From positions 22,752 to 86,751 of the forward strand of contig JBGUZF010000060.1 of the NCBI GenBank assembly GCA_045222795.1: 64,000 nt of DNA. The letters run 5' to 3'. This stretch comes from Colimorpha sp045222795 (GTDB lineage: Bacteria; Bacteroidota; Bacteroidia; Bacteroidales; P3). This document shows, piece by piece, positions 48,201 through 57,677 of the stretch (its first letter is position 1; every line of letters begins with the position of its first letter). Below the pieces are notes generated by a model that did no database searches, had not been told where the DNA came from, and worked only from the letters and a program-made list of their open reading frames with translations. The position numbers and the translations under genes are program-made.

Positions 48201-50248
48201 TCCTTAATGGTGGAAACCATGTACGACTTCACTATGGAAGGATCAATCTCTGAATATTTCTCGCCATAGTTGTTCGATTCCCTGTTCTCATAGGTGAGAT
48301 AAAGGATAACCTCATTGTTAAGTTCCTGACAGGTGAGCGTAGGAGCATCGGGACCATCGAGAACCTTGAAGCAGTTCTCGAACAATGCCTGACATACATC
48401 GTCAATCTGACGAAGCAGGTCGACCGATGCACGGGGACCGCCAGAGGAAGCCTGAGCAAAAGGAATACCGACAGTGATATAGTTCAAGGCACCGGGTTTC
48501 AGCGTGAAGGGGCCTGCCGACTGCATGAAGCGGCGATCACCAGGCTGGTTGGGAGCGGTGAACTCAGTCCAGTCGTCAGCATTTTCGTCGGGGACAATAC
48601 CATTGGTACCCCAATGCCACGGGTCGCTGTCGCCCGGGAACATGAAGTCGCACTCTACAGTACCGGAGAGAGCATTGCCACCGAACTTCATGCGGGAATT
48701 GTCGTTCCAATAGCCACGCAGATAGTTGTAGTAGTCGGTAGCCTTGCGAGGTTCGCAGTTGATACCGGAAGTGGAGTTGTTATAGTAAACAAAGCGGCGC
48801 ATACCGAAACGCTCGTCGTCAATGATATTGTTACCAAAATTCACACCGTTGATGGCACAGTTGCCTGTATAGTCACCCGGGACAAAGTACCAACTCATGG
48901 GATCCAAGGCAAAGAAGACGTCAGCATCGTCCGTCAAGGCGATGGTATCATAATAGGTTTGTCCGGCAGAGTTCGTGAGCTTATATTTCTCCAACTGCGA
49001 CCTCAGGGGTTGATTGGAGCTATTGAGGATATAAGCAATATTTATCTTGGGGTTATCCTTGCCATCAGGATCCATGTACGGACCTTGGAAGAAGTCGATA
49101 CCAACTGCCGGGGGATTGCCCGAGTAACTACCGGCACCGGATGCATCGTTGTCGTTACCGTTGTAGCAGTAGCCAAGGCCACGGCGCACATCGCAACCGA
49201 CATAGTCGTCGTAGGCGTTACCAAGATCCGGGTCGACCCACTGACTGAAATAAGTCTCGCGGAGTTCATAGGTCGAGCGGTTGATAATCTCATACGAATA
49301 GAATGTCATGTTGTTAATCTCGTCGTTCGTGGCGAAGGCAAAAGCCTGAGCACGAATCTCAAGACCGATAGGCTGTCCGCCCGACTCGGTATGGGTGTTA
49401 CCCATATCGTTGAAGATCCACCAGATTGTCTGGTCTCCCTTCAGCACCTGGTCGGAAAGGATACCGCCATATACAATATTAGCCTCTGTCTCCATGGTGG
49501 GGATAGTCACATAATTTCCTCCCGGAGGCAGGTTAGCCTTAAGAGTCTTGGGGCACAGCTTATTTTCGAAGTCATAGTACGGATAGTCACCATTGCGCGG
49601 ATTGTACTCCAAGTCGCCATCGGCATCATAGAACGGTGCCAAGAAACTCGACAGATCATCGCCATCACCCTTAGCAGGCCAGTTAAGGATAGCATCGGTG
49701 AACACATTGTCAGGAGGGTTGTCGCCTCTCAGCGTGACAGTATGTTCCTCTTCGTCGTATTCGAAATACGACTTAAGATTGAGGACTTCAGTCTTGGTGA
49801 TAATCCAATGCTTATCATAGGCATTGCAAATAGGCAGGTCAACAGATGCCGTACCGTTGATTTTCAGAGGACCGGGCCAGTAGTCGTCACCCTCGGAACC
49901 AAAACGGAGAGCGGCAAGGCGCAGCTGGTCGTTGACGTCGGTACCACCAATCCACAAAGCAGCGCAATACAGAGGACTGGTGTTGCTGTTCTTCGGGATA
50001 TGATACTGCGTCACACTGCCGTCGTACCACATATTGCCATAGCCGTTAATCAAGGCACGCACATTGTTGATATTCAACTCTGCTGTGCTCTGAGCACGCT
50101 TACAAACGGCAGCCTTGGTCTGAACAACGGCATTTTTCGTGTTGGTCTTCTTGCACTCGGTGCACTCGCGAGCCGTTACAGACCCCGAGACCGTGGCGAG
50201 CAACAAGGATACCACTACAATTTTGCTGTATATACTTTTCATCTTCAT
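45254..50248 (-). CDS. Large secreted protein with T9SS-type C-terminal domain
   Basis: A 1664-aa protein with a signal peptide (MKMKSIYSKIVVVSLLLATV...) and a short cysteine-containing segment after it (ECTECKK). The body is strand-rich, with many Tyr/Asn/Asp turns, and I cannot assign catalytic residues. Around residues 50-130 is a segment (ALINGYGNMWYDG, ALWIGGTDVNDQLRLA) shared by large Bacteroidota proteins found beside TonB-dependent receptors and PorV-like proteins. The last 110 residues (INVVPNPYYSYSKYE, CYIRIYTVDGTLVRAIG, GIPIAGGMYLIHVSV) look like a sorting or gliding-type CTD. It is probably exported by the T9SS and displayed on the surface. Confidence 0.75.
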   Translation of the reverse strand: MKMKSIYSKIVVVSLLLATVSGSVTARECTECKKTNTKNAVVQTKAAVCKRAQSTAELNINNVRALINGYGNMWYDGSVTQYHIPKNSNTSPLYCAALWIGGTDVNDQLRLAALRFGSEGDDYWPGPLKINGTASVDLPICNAYDKHWIITKTEVLNLKSYFEYDEEEHTVTLRGDNPPDNVFTDAILNWPAKGDGDDLSSFLAPFYDADGDLEYNPRNGDYPYYDFENKLCPKTLKANLPPGGNYVTIPTMETEANIVYGGILSDQVLKGDQTIWWIFNDMGNTHTESGGQPIGLEIRAQAFAFATNDEINNMTFYSYEIINRSTYELRETYFSQWVDPDLGNAYDDYVGCDVRRGLGYCYNGNDNDASGAGSYSGNPPAVGIDFFQGPYMDPDGKDNPKINIAYILNSSNQPLRSQLEKYKLTNSAGQTYYDTIALTDDADVFFALDPMSWYFVPGDYTGNCAINGVNFGNNIIDDERFGMRRFVYYNNSTSGINCEPRKATDYYNYLRGYWNDNSRMKFGGNALSGTVECDFMFPGDSDPWHWGTNGIVPDENADDWTEFTAPNQPGDRRFMQSAGPFTLKPGALNYITVGIPFAQASSGGPRASVDLLRQIDDVCQALFENCFKVLDGPDAPTLTCQELNNEVILYLTYENRESNNYGEKYSEIDPSIVKSYMVSTIKDTIYRVVNSDGEIEQITMPITKTELKSYSDDERSYKFEGYQIYQLKDASVSIADIGDVTKARLVAQCDLENYYDEAHALPIGTLVNFTTNTATGLLTGEVMVTGSNKGIQHVFRVTNDQFASGTNTRLVNNREYYFVAIAYAQNRFKEYSQTDAEFLDGQKEPYLAGRKNERGGSIAPITAIPHSPLAEDGGKVAQAEFGMCPNIIRLEGYGNGGSMLRLTENSITELMGGPNSPAKEPGVFVSSVTASSDQSHMDNPCIIANPQYEENYGPINVRVIDPLKIHVGNYNILFRNPSGDAEAGVTENTRWRIVSADGGKIPVSEGGEVVYKDMVESDFSISRYNEQLFLELGLAVTLVNPTAVSSDLTDPAYNNNRASLYYQGFVKSGALLGSRMTYSNENLRWLSGIADNDSYLTRNWIRSGAQYAANSYNTFQLNSTQYNINEAYLDEDYFKTYQAQNGNPQSEAIDKDQIFEDVVGGLWSPYALVSTMPFHPGFNYTYYMTDKKVQDSLKNLNQVKAGGHELERQLMTNFNNQSLNLNDLTQLPSVRIVFTADTTKWTRCPVIEMCDDHTQSEGNARRFSPRKHASVDKLGRYIGGEGDYAYNGTADVDDPSNPAYISAEGMGWFPGYAINTVTGERLNIMFGEDSRYVQYNGRDMIWNPVYNEMDGTQNYVMGGRHFIYVMNACMQPFFNLKVNNSRNIVKFRTPSYDAGRWAMKMLRSIDNVFDTVYKPSGFYNLYHGISAAEGSMQHAVRDSIAMLYASVAWVNMPLVPERYTFKYPGDNATLNAESPSNGIPCDVTVDIDVRSPYGRFMSNNGTTNTSCGLTNINNNMPAYQFRLTERDAVLENMATAGSDAKTYADSLLGLINVVPNPYYSYSKYETASQLETKVRIINLPTGVNENGEKEGCYIRIYTVDGTLVRAIGPTPVNSTTADWDLHNHTGIPIAGGMYLIHVSVPGIGERVIKWFGTMRPVDLNSYQF

Positions 50249-50268
50249 AATTATTTATCGCGTTAAGA

Positions 50269-53200
50269 TTAGAAGTTATAGGAGAGAGACAATCTGATAG
50301 TACGAGGGCTGGAATAGTTCCAGTAACTGTTGTTGAGATAGATTTGGTAGAATTCGCGGTAAGCGTCAGGATTCAACTGGCTGTTGATATTCTGCTGCGA
50401 CTCGGGGTCGGTCAGATAGCCGTTGTCCTCGGGGTTACCAGTAACAGAGAACACTCCCGTAACATTGCGGATATTGAAGAGGTTGTTGATGGTGACAGCG
50501 GTAGTGATGTAAGTGTCACGTTTGCCGACCTTGACAGGCCATACCTTGTCGACAACAACATTGAAGTAGAAGCCCCACGGCAGACGGGCACCGCGGTAAC
50601 CACCGACGATGGTCTGCTGGGCGTTGGAGAATGCGCGGGTGTACGGACGGCCCGACTGGGCAACAGCCATGAAGTTGACACCGAAGTTCTCCAACAGCTT
50701 GACTTCTTTCTTGCGCTTCTCGCCAGTCTCCTTGTCAGTAACAACGCGGGTGATGGTCGGGCCATTGTACTTGGCACCGCTGGCATAGCGGAAGTCGACA
50801 TTGGCCTTGAACTCATGGCGGCGGTCGTCGCTGATGGGGTTAAGCATCTTCAAGGTGGTGTAACCTTCCTTGATAAGCTCAGTCATCGTGGTCGACGAAA
50901 GACCGGTACCCTCGGCATACTGCAGGGTGTAGTTGGCGTTGATACGGATATTCTTGGTCTGACGGAGGTCATAAGCCAAGGTGAGACCCTTGATCGTCTT
51001 GAAGTCTTTATTGTCGTAGCTGTAGTAGTTGTTGTTGGGGTCGGCACCGGCATACTGGACCAGCTGGATAAGGTCGCGGGTCTCTTTGTAGTAAGCCGAG
51101 GCACTGACAGCCGACGACTGATTGAGAGCCTGCTGGAAGCCCAACTCATAGTTGGTGATACGCTCGGGCTTCAAGTTGGGATTGCTGATAGTGGAGATCT
51201 GGCTCATGTAAAGGTAGCTGAGGTAGCTGGCCTCCCATCCCGACGAGGGACGGCGGGCGATAATATCATAACTGGCCTTGAACTGCGACTTGTCGCCAAT
51301 GGGGAAGGAGAAGGCGATACGGGGCATGGCCACAATCTGCGGTTTGTAGCGCTCAAAGACGCCGTCGACATGGACGGTACCGTCGGAAACGGTCTTCTGC
51401 CCGGCTGGGGTACGATAAGGTGTGGGCTTACCGGAGATACCGCTGACATTGTTCGGAGAAGCGACCTCAACACCGTTGGCGTCATACCACTTGCCATTGG
51501 CATCGCGGTAACCCTTGATGGTGGGGGTGAAAGGATTGCTGTCGTCCTTCACGAAGTCGACATACGGCACCCAGTCATCACCGGCACCCGAATAGATGGC
51601 ATTGGTCGCCATTACTTCGCCGTTGTTTATCTTCTCGCGCAACTGACCGACAGTGTACGATTCATACAACAGATAAGGGTCTTTCATCACGTACTGGTTA
51701 CCGTCGAAGTAGTCGACACGGACACCGACATTGAAGATAAGGTCTTGGAAGTAGAACTTATCCTGAATATAACCAGCCATGTAGATGGGCGAGAAGGAAG
51801 GCAGGTACTGGTACTTGCTGTCGCCGGGGTTGAAGAACTCCTCAAGCGACCAGTTGGCACCGTTGTATTTCTTACCGGTATGGTCGTAACCACTGAAAGA
51901 GACGTAAGGCACACCACTGTTGAACAGTTCGTTGGCCGAGAACATGCTCAGACCGCCTGCTGCGACAAAGTCCTCAGGCATATAGCGGTCGATGTCCATC
52001 CATGTACGCTCGTCAATATTCTCGCCTTTACCCATCAAATAGCTGCGGAATGCGGCATCGAACGGAGTCTGCTGCTCCTGATTGAGCAGACGGTTATAGT
52101 CAACATAAAGGTACGCACCATCAGTGCGGTATATCGGGTTCTCCTTATCCAACTGGGAGATGTGGCGGTTGGCATTCTGACGCATAAGGGTCCAGAGACC
52201 GTGGGCATTCAACGAATAGGACGATTCCCACATCTGGTCATACTGGAAACCAATCTCTATTTCATGACCCAGCACATCGGCCGAAGCCTTGGCCTGCAAA
52301 TAGAGGTAATCGTTGTTGGCCATGCTGATGCTGGTACCCTGCACACCGACATTGGAGAGCAAACCGTAGATGTTCGAGGGACTGTCACCATTGTAGAGAC
52401 CCTTGAACTGACGGATATAGTCGATGGTGGTAAGTGCTCCGCGGATATCACGGAACTCATCGCTGGTGAACAACTGCTCGTTGTAGTTGGCGAGGATCCA
52501 GTTGGGGGTGTTGGAACCACTGCCGGGAACATACTCTACAACATCAATCCAGTCGTTCTGCACCTGTGCATTCTGGGTGACACCCATATAGTCTATCGTC
52601 CTCTGTTCATAGCTGCGTTCCTTGTTAGTGATGAATTTACCTATATAACCATACTTGAACACATCATCCAGACTGCTACCGAAGTTCTCATTATAAGCCT
52701 TTGCGTAATAGTTGTTGTACATACCGGTGATGTTGTACATCACGTTCTTGATGGGCGACGAGGCCTTTGCCTCATCCTCATTCGACGGCTCTGCATCGCG
52801 GAAGCGCTGCGTGAAGTCAATCGTGAACACCATATTGCGGCTCTCGGTGACCGAGGAGCCGGAATTGGTCATGTTCAACGGCGAGATGCTGTTGCTGGGC
52901 GAATGCACGGCGCTGAACTCACCGGTGAGGGTCAGGGTGGCATAATCCGAGAAACGGAAGTCCAAAGCACCCTCCAAGCCGATACTGTAATAGCGCAGGT
53001 TGGGCACACGCGAGGCATCACCGCTGAAATCCTTCTTGGTGGGCATCGTAATCTCGTGAAAGTCGCTGCCTCTCAACTGTGTCTCTGCGGCATAGTTGAT
53101 GGAATAGCTCTGCGGGTCGTATGCCAACGGACTCTGTTCCAACTCCTGCACCTTGGCGTCGTCAACCACAAGGTAACGATAGCCGCGGGGACGGTAGAAG

Positions 53201-54060
53201 TTGTTATGACGGTAGTTGGCCTGACCTGTCAGACGGAAGCCCACGAGGGTGCGCTCCAACGAGGAACCGTCCTCGTTCTTGATATTCTTCTTGATAACGG
53301 GACCCGTCAAATAGACAACGAGAGTGTTGAGCAGACGATAGTCGAGATAACCCTCCCAACGCACCAAGCCTTTGAACTGGCTGGTCGGGGGTTTCAGGGT
53401 GATAATCTGCGTACCACCGATAGCCTCACCGATGCTGGCAGGCGTACCACCGAGAATAACCTGAATCTCAGCGATAGCGTCTTTCGGCACCGACACACCG
53501 GTACGTTTACGGACGTTACCCTGCATGGTGACCATGTTGTCCTCACCACGGGCCGAACCCGTACCACCGTCGTCGTATCCCACGCCACCGACAGCGGCGA
53601 CGATGCTCTCGACCGAGTTACCCGGCATTCGGGCAATGTCATCACTCGAGATACGGGAACCCGACTCAGGTGTACCGATTTCGATAACGGGCACCTTCTC
53701 CTCCACAATCTCGACAGCTTCGAGCACTGTGGCCGAGGGGTTAAGTTCGACGTCCACAACGGTGAAACCCGAAGCGGTGACGTTGATACCAGTGCGGACA
53801 TAAGTGGCATAACCCACGAACTTCACTTCGAGGTCATACTTGCCGACGGGCAGCGGCTTGATGGTGAAGATACCATCGAAGTCGGTAACACCGACAAGCA
53901 CCTGTTTGCCATCTTGCTTGGCGATAACATTGACGAAAGGCATAGGTTCCTTCGACTTGGCATCGGTAACCGTACCCTTCATCGTGCCTTGTGCCAGGGC
54001 AGTCATCTCCGCCAGCAGCAAGAGTCCGAATGTCAATAGTACTTTTCTAAACATTCTCAT
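50269..54060 (-). CDS. TonB-dependent receptor with N-terminal carboxypeptidase-like domain
   Basis: A 1263-aa outer-membrane receptor. After the signal peptide (ending ALAQG) residues about 24-105 form a CarboxypepD_reg beta domain (GTMKGTVTDAKSKEPMPFVN, GKYDLEVKFVGYATY). The plug follows (ISSDDIARMPGNSVESIVAA, VPKDAIAEIQVILGG), then a long 22-strand barrel ending TIRLSLSYNF. No SusD-like partner is adjacent, so import of a glycan by a Sus-type pair is not supported. It is 20 bases from the large secreted protein and is probably co-transcribed with it and the PorV/PorQ-like gene. Confidence 0.88.
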   Translation of the reverse strand: MRMFRKVLLTFGLLLLAEMTALAQGTMKGTVTDAKSKEPMPFVNVIAKQDGKQVLVGVTDFDGIFTIKPLPVGKYDLEVKFVGYATYVRTGINVTASGFTVVDVELNPSATVLEAVEIVEEKVPVIEIGTPESGSRISSDDIARMPGNSVESIVAAVGGVGYDDGGTGSARGEDNMVTMQGNVRKRTGVSVPKDAIAEIQVILGGTPASIGEAIGGTQIITLKPPTSQFKGLVRWEGYLDYRLLNTLVVYLTGPVIKKNIKNEDGSSLERTLVGFRLTGQANYRHNNFYRPRGYRYLVVDDAKVQELEQSPLAYDPQSYSINYAAETQLRGSDFHEITMPTKKDFSGDASRVPNLRYYSIGLEGALDFRFSDYATLTLTGEFSAVHSPSNSISPLNMTNSGSSVTESRNMVFTIDFTQRFRDAEPSNEDEAKASSPIKNVMYNITGMYNNYYAKAYNENFGSSLDDVFKYGYIGKFITNKERSYEQRTIDYMGVTQNAQVQNDWIDVVEYVPGSGSNTPNWILANYNEQLFTSDEFRDIRGALTTIDYIRQFKGLYNGDSPSNIYGLLSNVGVQGTSISMANNDYLYLQAKASADVLGHEIEIGFQYDQMWESSYSLNAHGLWTLMRQNANRHISQLDKENPIYRTDGAYLYVDYNRLLNQEQQTPFDAAFRSYLMGKGENIDERTWMDIDRYMPEDFVAAGGLSMFSANELFNSGVPYVSFSGYDHTGKKYNGANWSLEEFFNPGDSKYQYLPSFSPIYMAGYIQDKFYFQDLIFNVGVRVDYFDGNQYVMKDPYLLYESYTVGQLREKINNGEVMATNAIYSGAGDDWVPYVDFVKDDSNPFTPTIKGYRDANGKWYDANGVEVASPNNVSGISGKPTPYRTPAGQKTVSDGTVHVDGVFERYKPQIVAMPRIAFSFPIGDKSQFKASYDIIARRPSSGWEASYLSYLYMSQISTISNPNLKPERITNYELGFQQALNQSSAVSASAYYKETRDLIQLVQYAGADPNNNYYSYDNKDFKTIKGLTLAYDLRQTKNIRINANYTLQYAEGTGLSSTTMTELIKEGYTTLKMLNPISDDRRHEFKANVDFRYASGAKYNGPTITRVVTDKETGEKRKKEVKLLENFGVNFMAVAQSGRPYTRAFSNAQQTIVGGYRGARLPWGFYFNVVVDKVWPVKVGKRDTYITTAVTINNLFNIRNVTGVFSVTGNPEDNGYLTDPESQQNINSQLNPDAYREFYQIYLNNSYWNYSSPRTIRLSLSYNF

Positions 54061-54081
54061 TGCGTTTACATATTGATTATT

Positions 54082-54435
54082 TTAATTTTCACCAGTTATG
54101 TATTTGTTCGTCAAAACAGTTTGGTAGACAATGGCGCTGCGCAAGTCGAATGCCGGCGTAGCATGTTCCTCCTGTGAAGCCACCGTAGCCACCTCGACGA
54201 CAGGGTCGACCTTAGTCTGTGGGGCCTCATAGGTAAAATAGGGCTCGGGGTCAGGGGCAACTTCTTCAGCCTCGGTCTCGCCGAAGTTGAAGAAGTCGTC
54301 CTCTTGGCTGTCACTATCGCTGCCGCCGTCGTACGCATCCTGCGCATCGTCGGCTGCCACGGCAGTCCTCTTACGCGCCATAAGCGACGGTATGAAGGAC
54401 AGCGCCACGAATAGTATGATCAGAACCCATTTCAT
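54082..54435 (-). CDS. Small acidic envelope protein (117 aa, unknown)
   Basis: One N-terminal hydrophobic helix (WVLIILFVALSFIPSLMA), then a few basic residues and a very acidic, probably disordered region (DDAQDAYDGGSDSDSQEDD), ending with a short folded-looking stretch (FDLRSAIVYQTVLTNKYI). The helix could be a signal peptide or a membrane anchor. No family is recognised. It lies between secDF and the receptor gene on the same strand with short gaps (33 and 21 bases), so it belongs to that transcript. Confidence 0.65.
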   Translation of the reverse strand: MKWVLIILFVALSFIPSLMARKRTAVAADDAQDAYDGGSDSDSQEDDFFNFGETEAEEVAPDPEPYFTYEAPQTKVDPVVEVATVASQEEHATPAFDLRSAIVYQTVLTNKYITGEN

Positions 54436-54468
54436 TTTGTCTCTCTCTGTTTTGCTGACAATACGTCT

Positions 54469-57400
54469 TTATGCAATCACCTTCTCCTCTTCGTTCTTTT
54501 TGCCCGAAATCTCATACACCACGGCACTGGCGATGCCGAGCGACGAGAAGACACCGACCAGCAGACCAACCAACAGGGCGAAGATAAATCCGCGTATAAC
54601 CTCACCGCCGAAGATGAACATCATCAGCAAGGTGACGAAGGTGGTGCCGGACGTGTTGACCGTACGGGCCAAAGTGGAGTTGATAGCGTCGTTGATGTGA
54701 GTGCGGAAGGTGCGCTTGGGATAAAGCTTGCGGTACTCACGCACACGGTCGAAGATAACTACCGTGGCGTTGATGGAGTAACCGATAACCGTCAGCACTG
54801 CCGATATGAAGTATTGGTCAACCTCGAGGTTGAAAGGCAGCAGGCCGTGGAGCAGCGAGAAGACACCGATAACCAGGATGGTGTCGTGTGTCAGGGCTGC
54901 CACCGAACCTATACCGAAGCGCCAGCTGCGGAAACGCAGGCCGATGTAGGCGAACATCACGAGCAGACCACCGAGCACAGCCCAGATGGAGTGCACCAAG
55001 TTGTCATGGGCCACACCCTTGCCGAACTGGTCAGCCTGGATGATACCCAGCGGGTTGGTCTCCGTCGACTTGAACTCCTCTATCGAGACGGGCTGCTTGA
55101 AGAGATCCTTGGTGCCGGCATACAGCTTCTCCACAATCTCGTTCTTGACGGCGTCGTTGTCCTCGTCGGCTTTGTACTTGGTCGTGATCTTCAGCTGGTT
55201 GTTGCGACCGTAGGTCTTCACCTCGGGAGCCTCACCAAACTGCTCACGCAGGTCACCGGCCACCTTGACGGCATTGACAGGCTGGTCGAAGCGAACCACA
55301 TAGGTGCGGCCACCGGTGAAGTCGATACCGAAGCTCAGACCCTTGAAGGTGAAGCTGGCAATACAGATGACGATGGCGGCGCCGGCAATGATGTAGAACA
55401 TCTTGCGCTTGCCGAGGAAGTCGAAATGCACGTCGCGCAGGAAGTTCTCCGAGAAGGGGAACGAGAAGGTCATGTTGCGCTTGTGCTGCAGGTTGCCGTC
55501 GATGATAAGGCGGGTGATGAAGATGGAAGTGAAGAGCGAGGTGACGATACCAATGCAGAGGGTCACAGCAAAGCCCTGGACAGCACCCGAACCGAACATA
55601 ATGAGCACCAGACCCAGCAGGAAGGTGGTCACCTGACCGTCGATGATGGCCGAATAGGCGTTCTTGAAACCGTTCTCCACAGCGTTGGCCAGACTCGACC
55701 CGGCGCGCAACTCTTCCTTGATACGCTCGTATATGATAACGTTGCCGTCGACTGCCATAGCCATCGTAAGCACGATACCGGCGATACCGGGCAGCGTGAG
55801 CACTGCGCCTATCGAGGCGAGCACTCCTATAAGAAGGAATACATTAGTAATAAGTGCAGCAACCGACACCCAGCCGGCGCGGTTGTAGAATATCACCATG
55901 TAGATGAGCACCACGATGAAGGCAAGGATGAACGAGATGAGACCGTTGCGGATGGACTCCTGACCGAGCGAGGGACCCACCACGGCTTCCTGCACGATGA
56001 CAACAGGAGCCTCAAGGCGACCGCTCTTCAGAATGTTGGCAAGGTCCTTGGCCTCTTCGAGGGTGAAGTCACCGGTAATGGAGGAACGGCCACCGGCAAT
56101 CTCGCCATTGACACGCGGGGCGGAATACACTTGGTCGTCGAGCACAATGGCCACACAGTTGCCCACGTTGGCGCCGGTGAGTTTCTTCCACTCGTTGGCA
56201 CCATAGGCGTCCATGGTCATCGATATTTCGTTGCCACCGATATTCGAGAAGTCCTGACGGGCGTCGGTGACATATTTGCCGCTCAACTGCGAGGAGCCGT
56301 CGCGGCTGGTAATCTTGATGGCATAGAGGACATAGTTGTCGCCGAAGTCCTTCTCGGGCTTGGCCGACCACAGGAACTTGACCGAACGGGTGTCGAACAC
56401 TTTCTTGGCGGCAGCCGTGGCCAGCATGTCGTTTATGGCGGCAAGGTCCTTGCCAGCGGCAATACCCACGATGGGAGTGCCGGGCACAGGCTGACCACCC
56501 CTGTCGACGTAAGGCGTCAACAAGTTGAAGAGGGGGTTCTCCTTGGCAAAGGCGGCTCGGTCGGCGGCGCTGACGGCAGTGCCGGCATTGTCGGCAGACA
56601 ACTTCTCGACCAGTGCATCCACACTGTCGACAGCCTTGGCAGCGCTGTCGGCGACTTCGGCTTCTCCGGCGGCCTCAGTCTCTTCGGCCACACCCTGGCC
56701 AATAGAGGCAAGGTAGGTGTTGGCATCGAACAGGTACTTGACAGCGTCGGGGTTGTCGTAGCAGAGCCAGAAGTCCAGCTGTGCAGTACCCTGCAGGAGT
56801 TTGCGCACGCGGTCGGGGTCTTTCACACCGGGCAGCTCAACAAGGATGCGCTCCGATGCGGGGAGTTTCTGTATGGTGGGCTGGGCAACGCCGAACTTAT
56901 CGATACGGCGGCTCAGTACCTGATAGGCTTGGTCGTAGGCGCCCGAGGCACGGTCGCGGACAATCTTATAGACCTTGTCGTTGGGTGTGCTGAGGGAGAT
57001 ACTGTCACGCAACTGGTTGCCAAAATAGGATGCAAGCGAGACCTGCGGGTCGAGCTCGGTGATAGCGTTGTAGAACAGCGAGACAAAGTCGCGGTTGGTG
57101 GTGTTCTTCTGACGGTCCAGGGCAATGTCGATGGCGTGGTTGAAGAGGGTGTCCGTAGTGTTGTCGGCAAGGGCGCGAACCACATCAACGGTGGAGACCT
57201 CAAGCATGACGTTCATACCGCCCTTAAGGTCAAGGCCAAGGTTGATTTCACGAGCCTGGCACTGGCGATAGGTAAATCCGAGATAGACCTTCTGGTCGGC
57301 CACCGAATCGAGATAGCGGCTCTCATAGGCGTTGCGGAGCGAATCTTCGACAGCCTCGGCTTCGAGGGCGTTGGTGGTACGGTTGGAGACAATTTGCTTC

Positions 57401-57543
57401 GCCTGGTCGGTTGAAATGTAAGTTTCAGCGGCTTTTTTTGCTTTGCGCTGGACGCTCGTTGTTGCAAAAGTAAACGACAATTGGAACAAACATACCAGCG
57501 CGAAAGCCCATGCTAAAAATCTGATAAGTCCTTTATTCTGCAT
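54469..57543 (-). CDS. secDF: Protein translocase SecDF (fused)
   Basis: A 1024-aa fusion of SecD and SecF, the proton-driven factor that pulls exported proteins out of SecYEG on the periplasmic side. The first membrane helix is near residues 8-25, then the large periplasmic P1 region (INLGLDLKGGMNVMLE, VAQPTIQKLPASERILVELPG in two pieces). SecD core motifs are GPSLGQESIRNGL and TLPGIAGIVLTMAMAVDGNV (split at IVLTM). SecF begins near residue 715 (GLSFGIDFTGGRTYVVRF) and ends with NATVVIFDRVRE and the last helices. A Ser/Ala/Glu-rich low-complexity loop lies at about residues 285-330. It has its own -7 box. Confidence 0.95.
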   Translation of the reverse strand: MQNKGLIRFLAWAFALVCLFQLSFTFATTSVQRKAKKAAETYISTDQAKQIVSNRTTNALEAEAVEDSLRNAYESRYLDSVADQKVYLGFTYRQCQAREINLGLDLKGGMNVMLEVSTVDVVRALADNTTDTLFNHAIDIALDRQKNTTNRDFVSLFYNAITELDPQVSLASYFGNQLRDSISLSTPNDKVYKIVRDRASGAYDQAYQVLSRRIDKFGVAQPTIQKLPASERILVELPGVKDPDRVRKLLQGTAQLDFWLCYDNPDAVKYLFDANTYLASIGQGVAEETEAAGEAEVADSAAKAVDSVDALVEKLSADNAGTAVSAADRAAFAKENPLFNLLTPYVDRGGQPVPGTPIVGIAAGKDLAAINDMLATAAAKKVFDTRSVKFLWSAKPEKDFGDNYVLYAIKITSRDGSSQLSGKYVTDARQDFSNIGGNEISMTMDAYGANEWKKLTGANVGNCVAIVLDDQVYSAPRVNGEIAGGRSSITGDFTLEEAKDLANILKSGRLEAPVVIVQEAVVGPSLGQESIRNGLISFILAFIVVLIYMVIFYNRAGWVSVAALITNVFLLIGVLASIGAVLTLPGIAGIVLTMAMAVDGNVIIYERIKEELRAGSSLANAVENGFKNAYSAIIDGQVTTFLLGLVLIMFGSGAVQGFAVTLCIGIVTSLFTSIFITRLIIDGNLQHKRNMTFSFPFSENFLRDVHFDFLGKRKMFYIIAGAAIVICIASFTFKGLSFGIDFTGGRTYVVRFDQPVNAVKVAGDLREQFGEAPEVKTYGRNNQLKITTKYKADEDNDAVKNEIVEKLYAGTKDLFKQPVSIEEFKSTETNPLGIIQADQFGKGVAHDNLVHSIWAVLGGLLVMFAYIGLRFRSWRFGIGSVAALTHDTILVIGVFSLLHGLLPFNLEVDQYFISAVLTVIGYSINATVVIFDRVREYRKLYPKRTFRTHINDAINSTLARTVNTSGTTFVTLLMMFIFGGEVIRGFIFALLVGLLVGVFSSLGIASAVVYEISGKKNEEEKVIA

Positions 57544-57590
57544 AGTTTAGGTATAAATTTGTGTATTTTATTATATTCACTTTGAATGTG

Positions 57591-57598
57591 CAAAGATA
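57591..57598 (-). promoter_or_regulatory. -7 box of secDF
   Basis: TATCTTTG on the minus strand, 48 bases before the start codon. Back to back with the radC -7 box 44 bases away. Confidence 0.5.
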
Positions 57599-57641
57599 AG
57601 AAAATTTATTTACATAGAAGTGAAAATTTAAAAAAAACATG

Positions 57642-57649
57642 TATTTTTG
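57642..57649 (+). promoter_or_regulatory. -7 box of radC
   Basis: TATTTTTG, 29 bases before the ATG at 57678. It overlaps an in-frame ATG at 57639, which rules that ATG out as the start. Confidence 0.55.
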
Positions 57650-57677
57650 CACAAAAATTGAAGAAACACAGCAAGAT

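Noticed and set aside
50344..54039. A 1231-codon open frame antisense to the TonB-dependent receptor
   Set aside because: The receptor has a signal peptide, domain order and barrel end that fit a known family. The antisense frame is open because the gene avoids codons that read as stops on the other strand. Its translation has no signal peptide or recognisable motif.
50269..54060. SusC of a polysaccharide utilisation locus
   Set aside because: No SusD-like lipoprotein, glycoside hydrolase or hybrid regulator is adjacent. The neighbours are a T9SS-type surface protein and a PorV/PorQ-like barrel.
54697..57414. A 905-codon open frame antisense to secDF
   Set aside because: Same cause: codon bias of a G+C-rich gene. 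The secDF frame has all family motifs.
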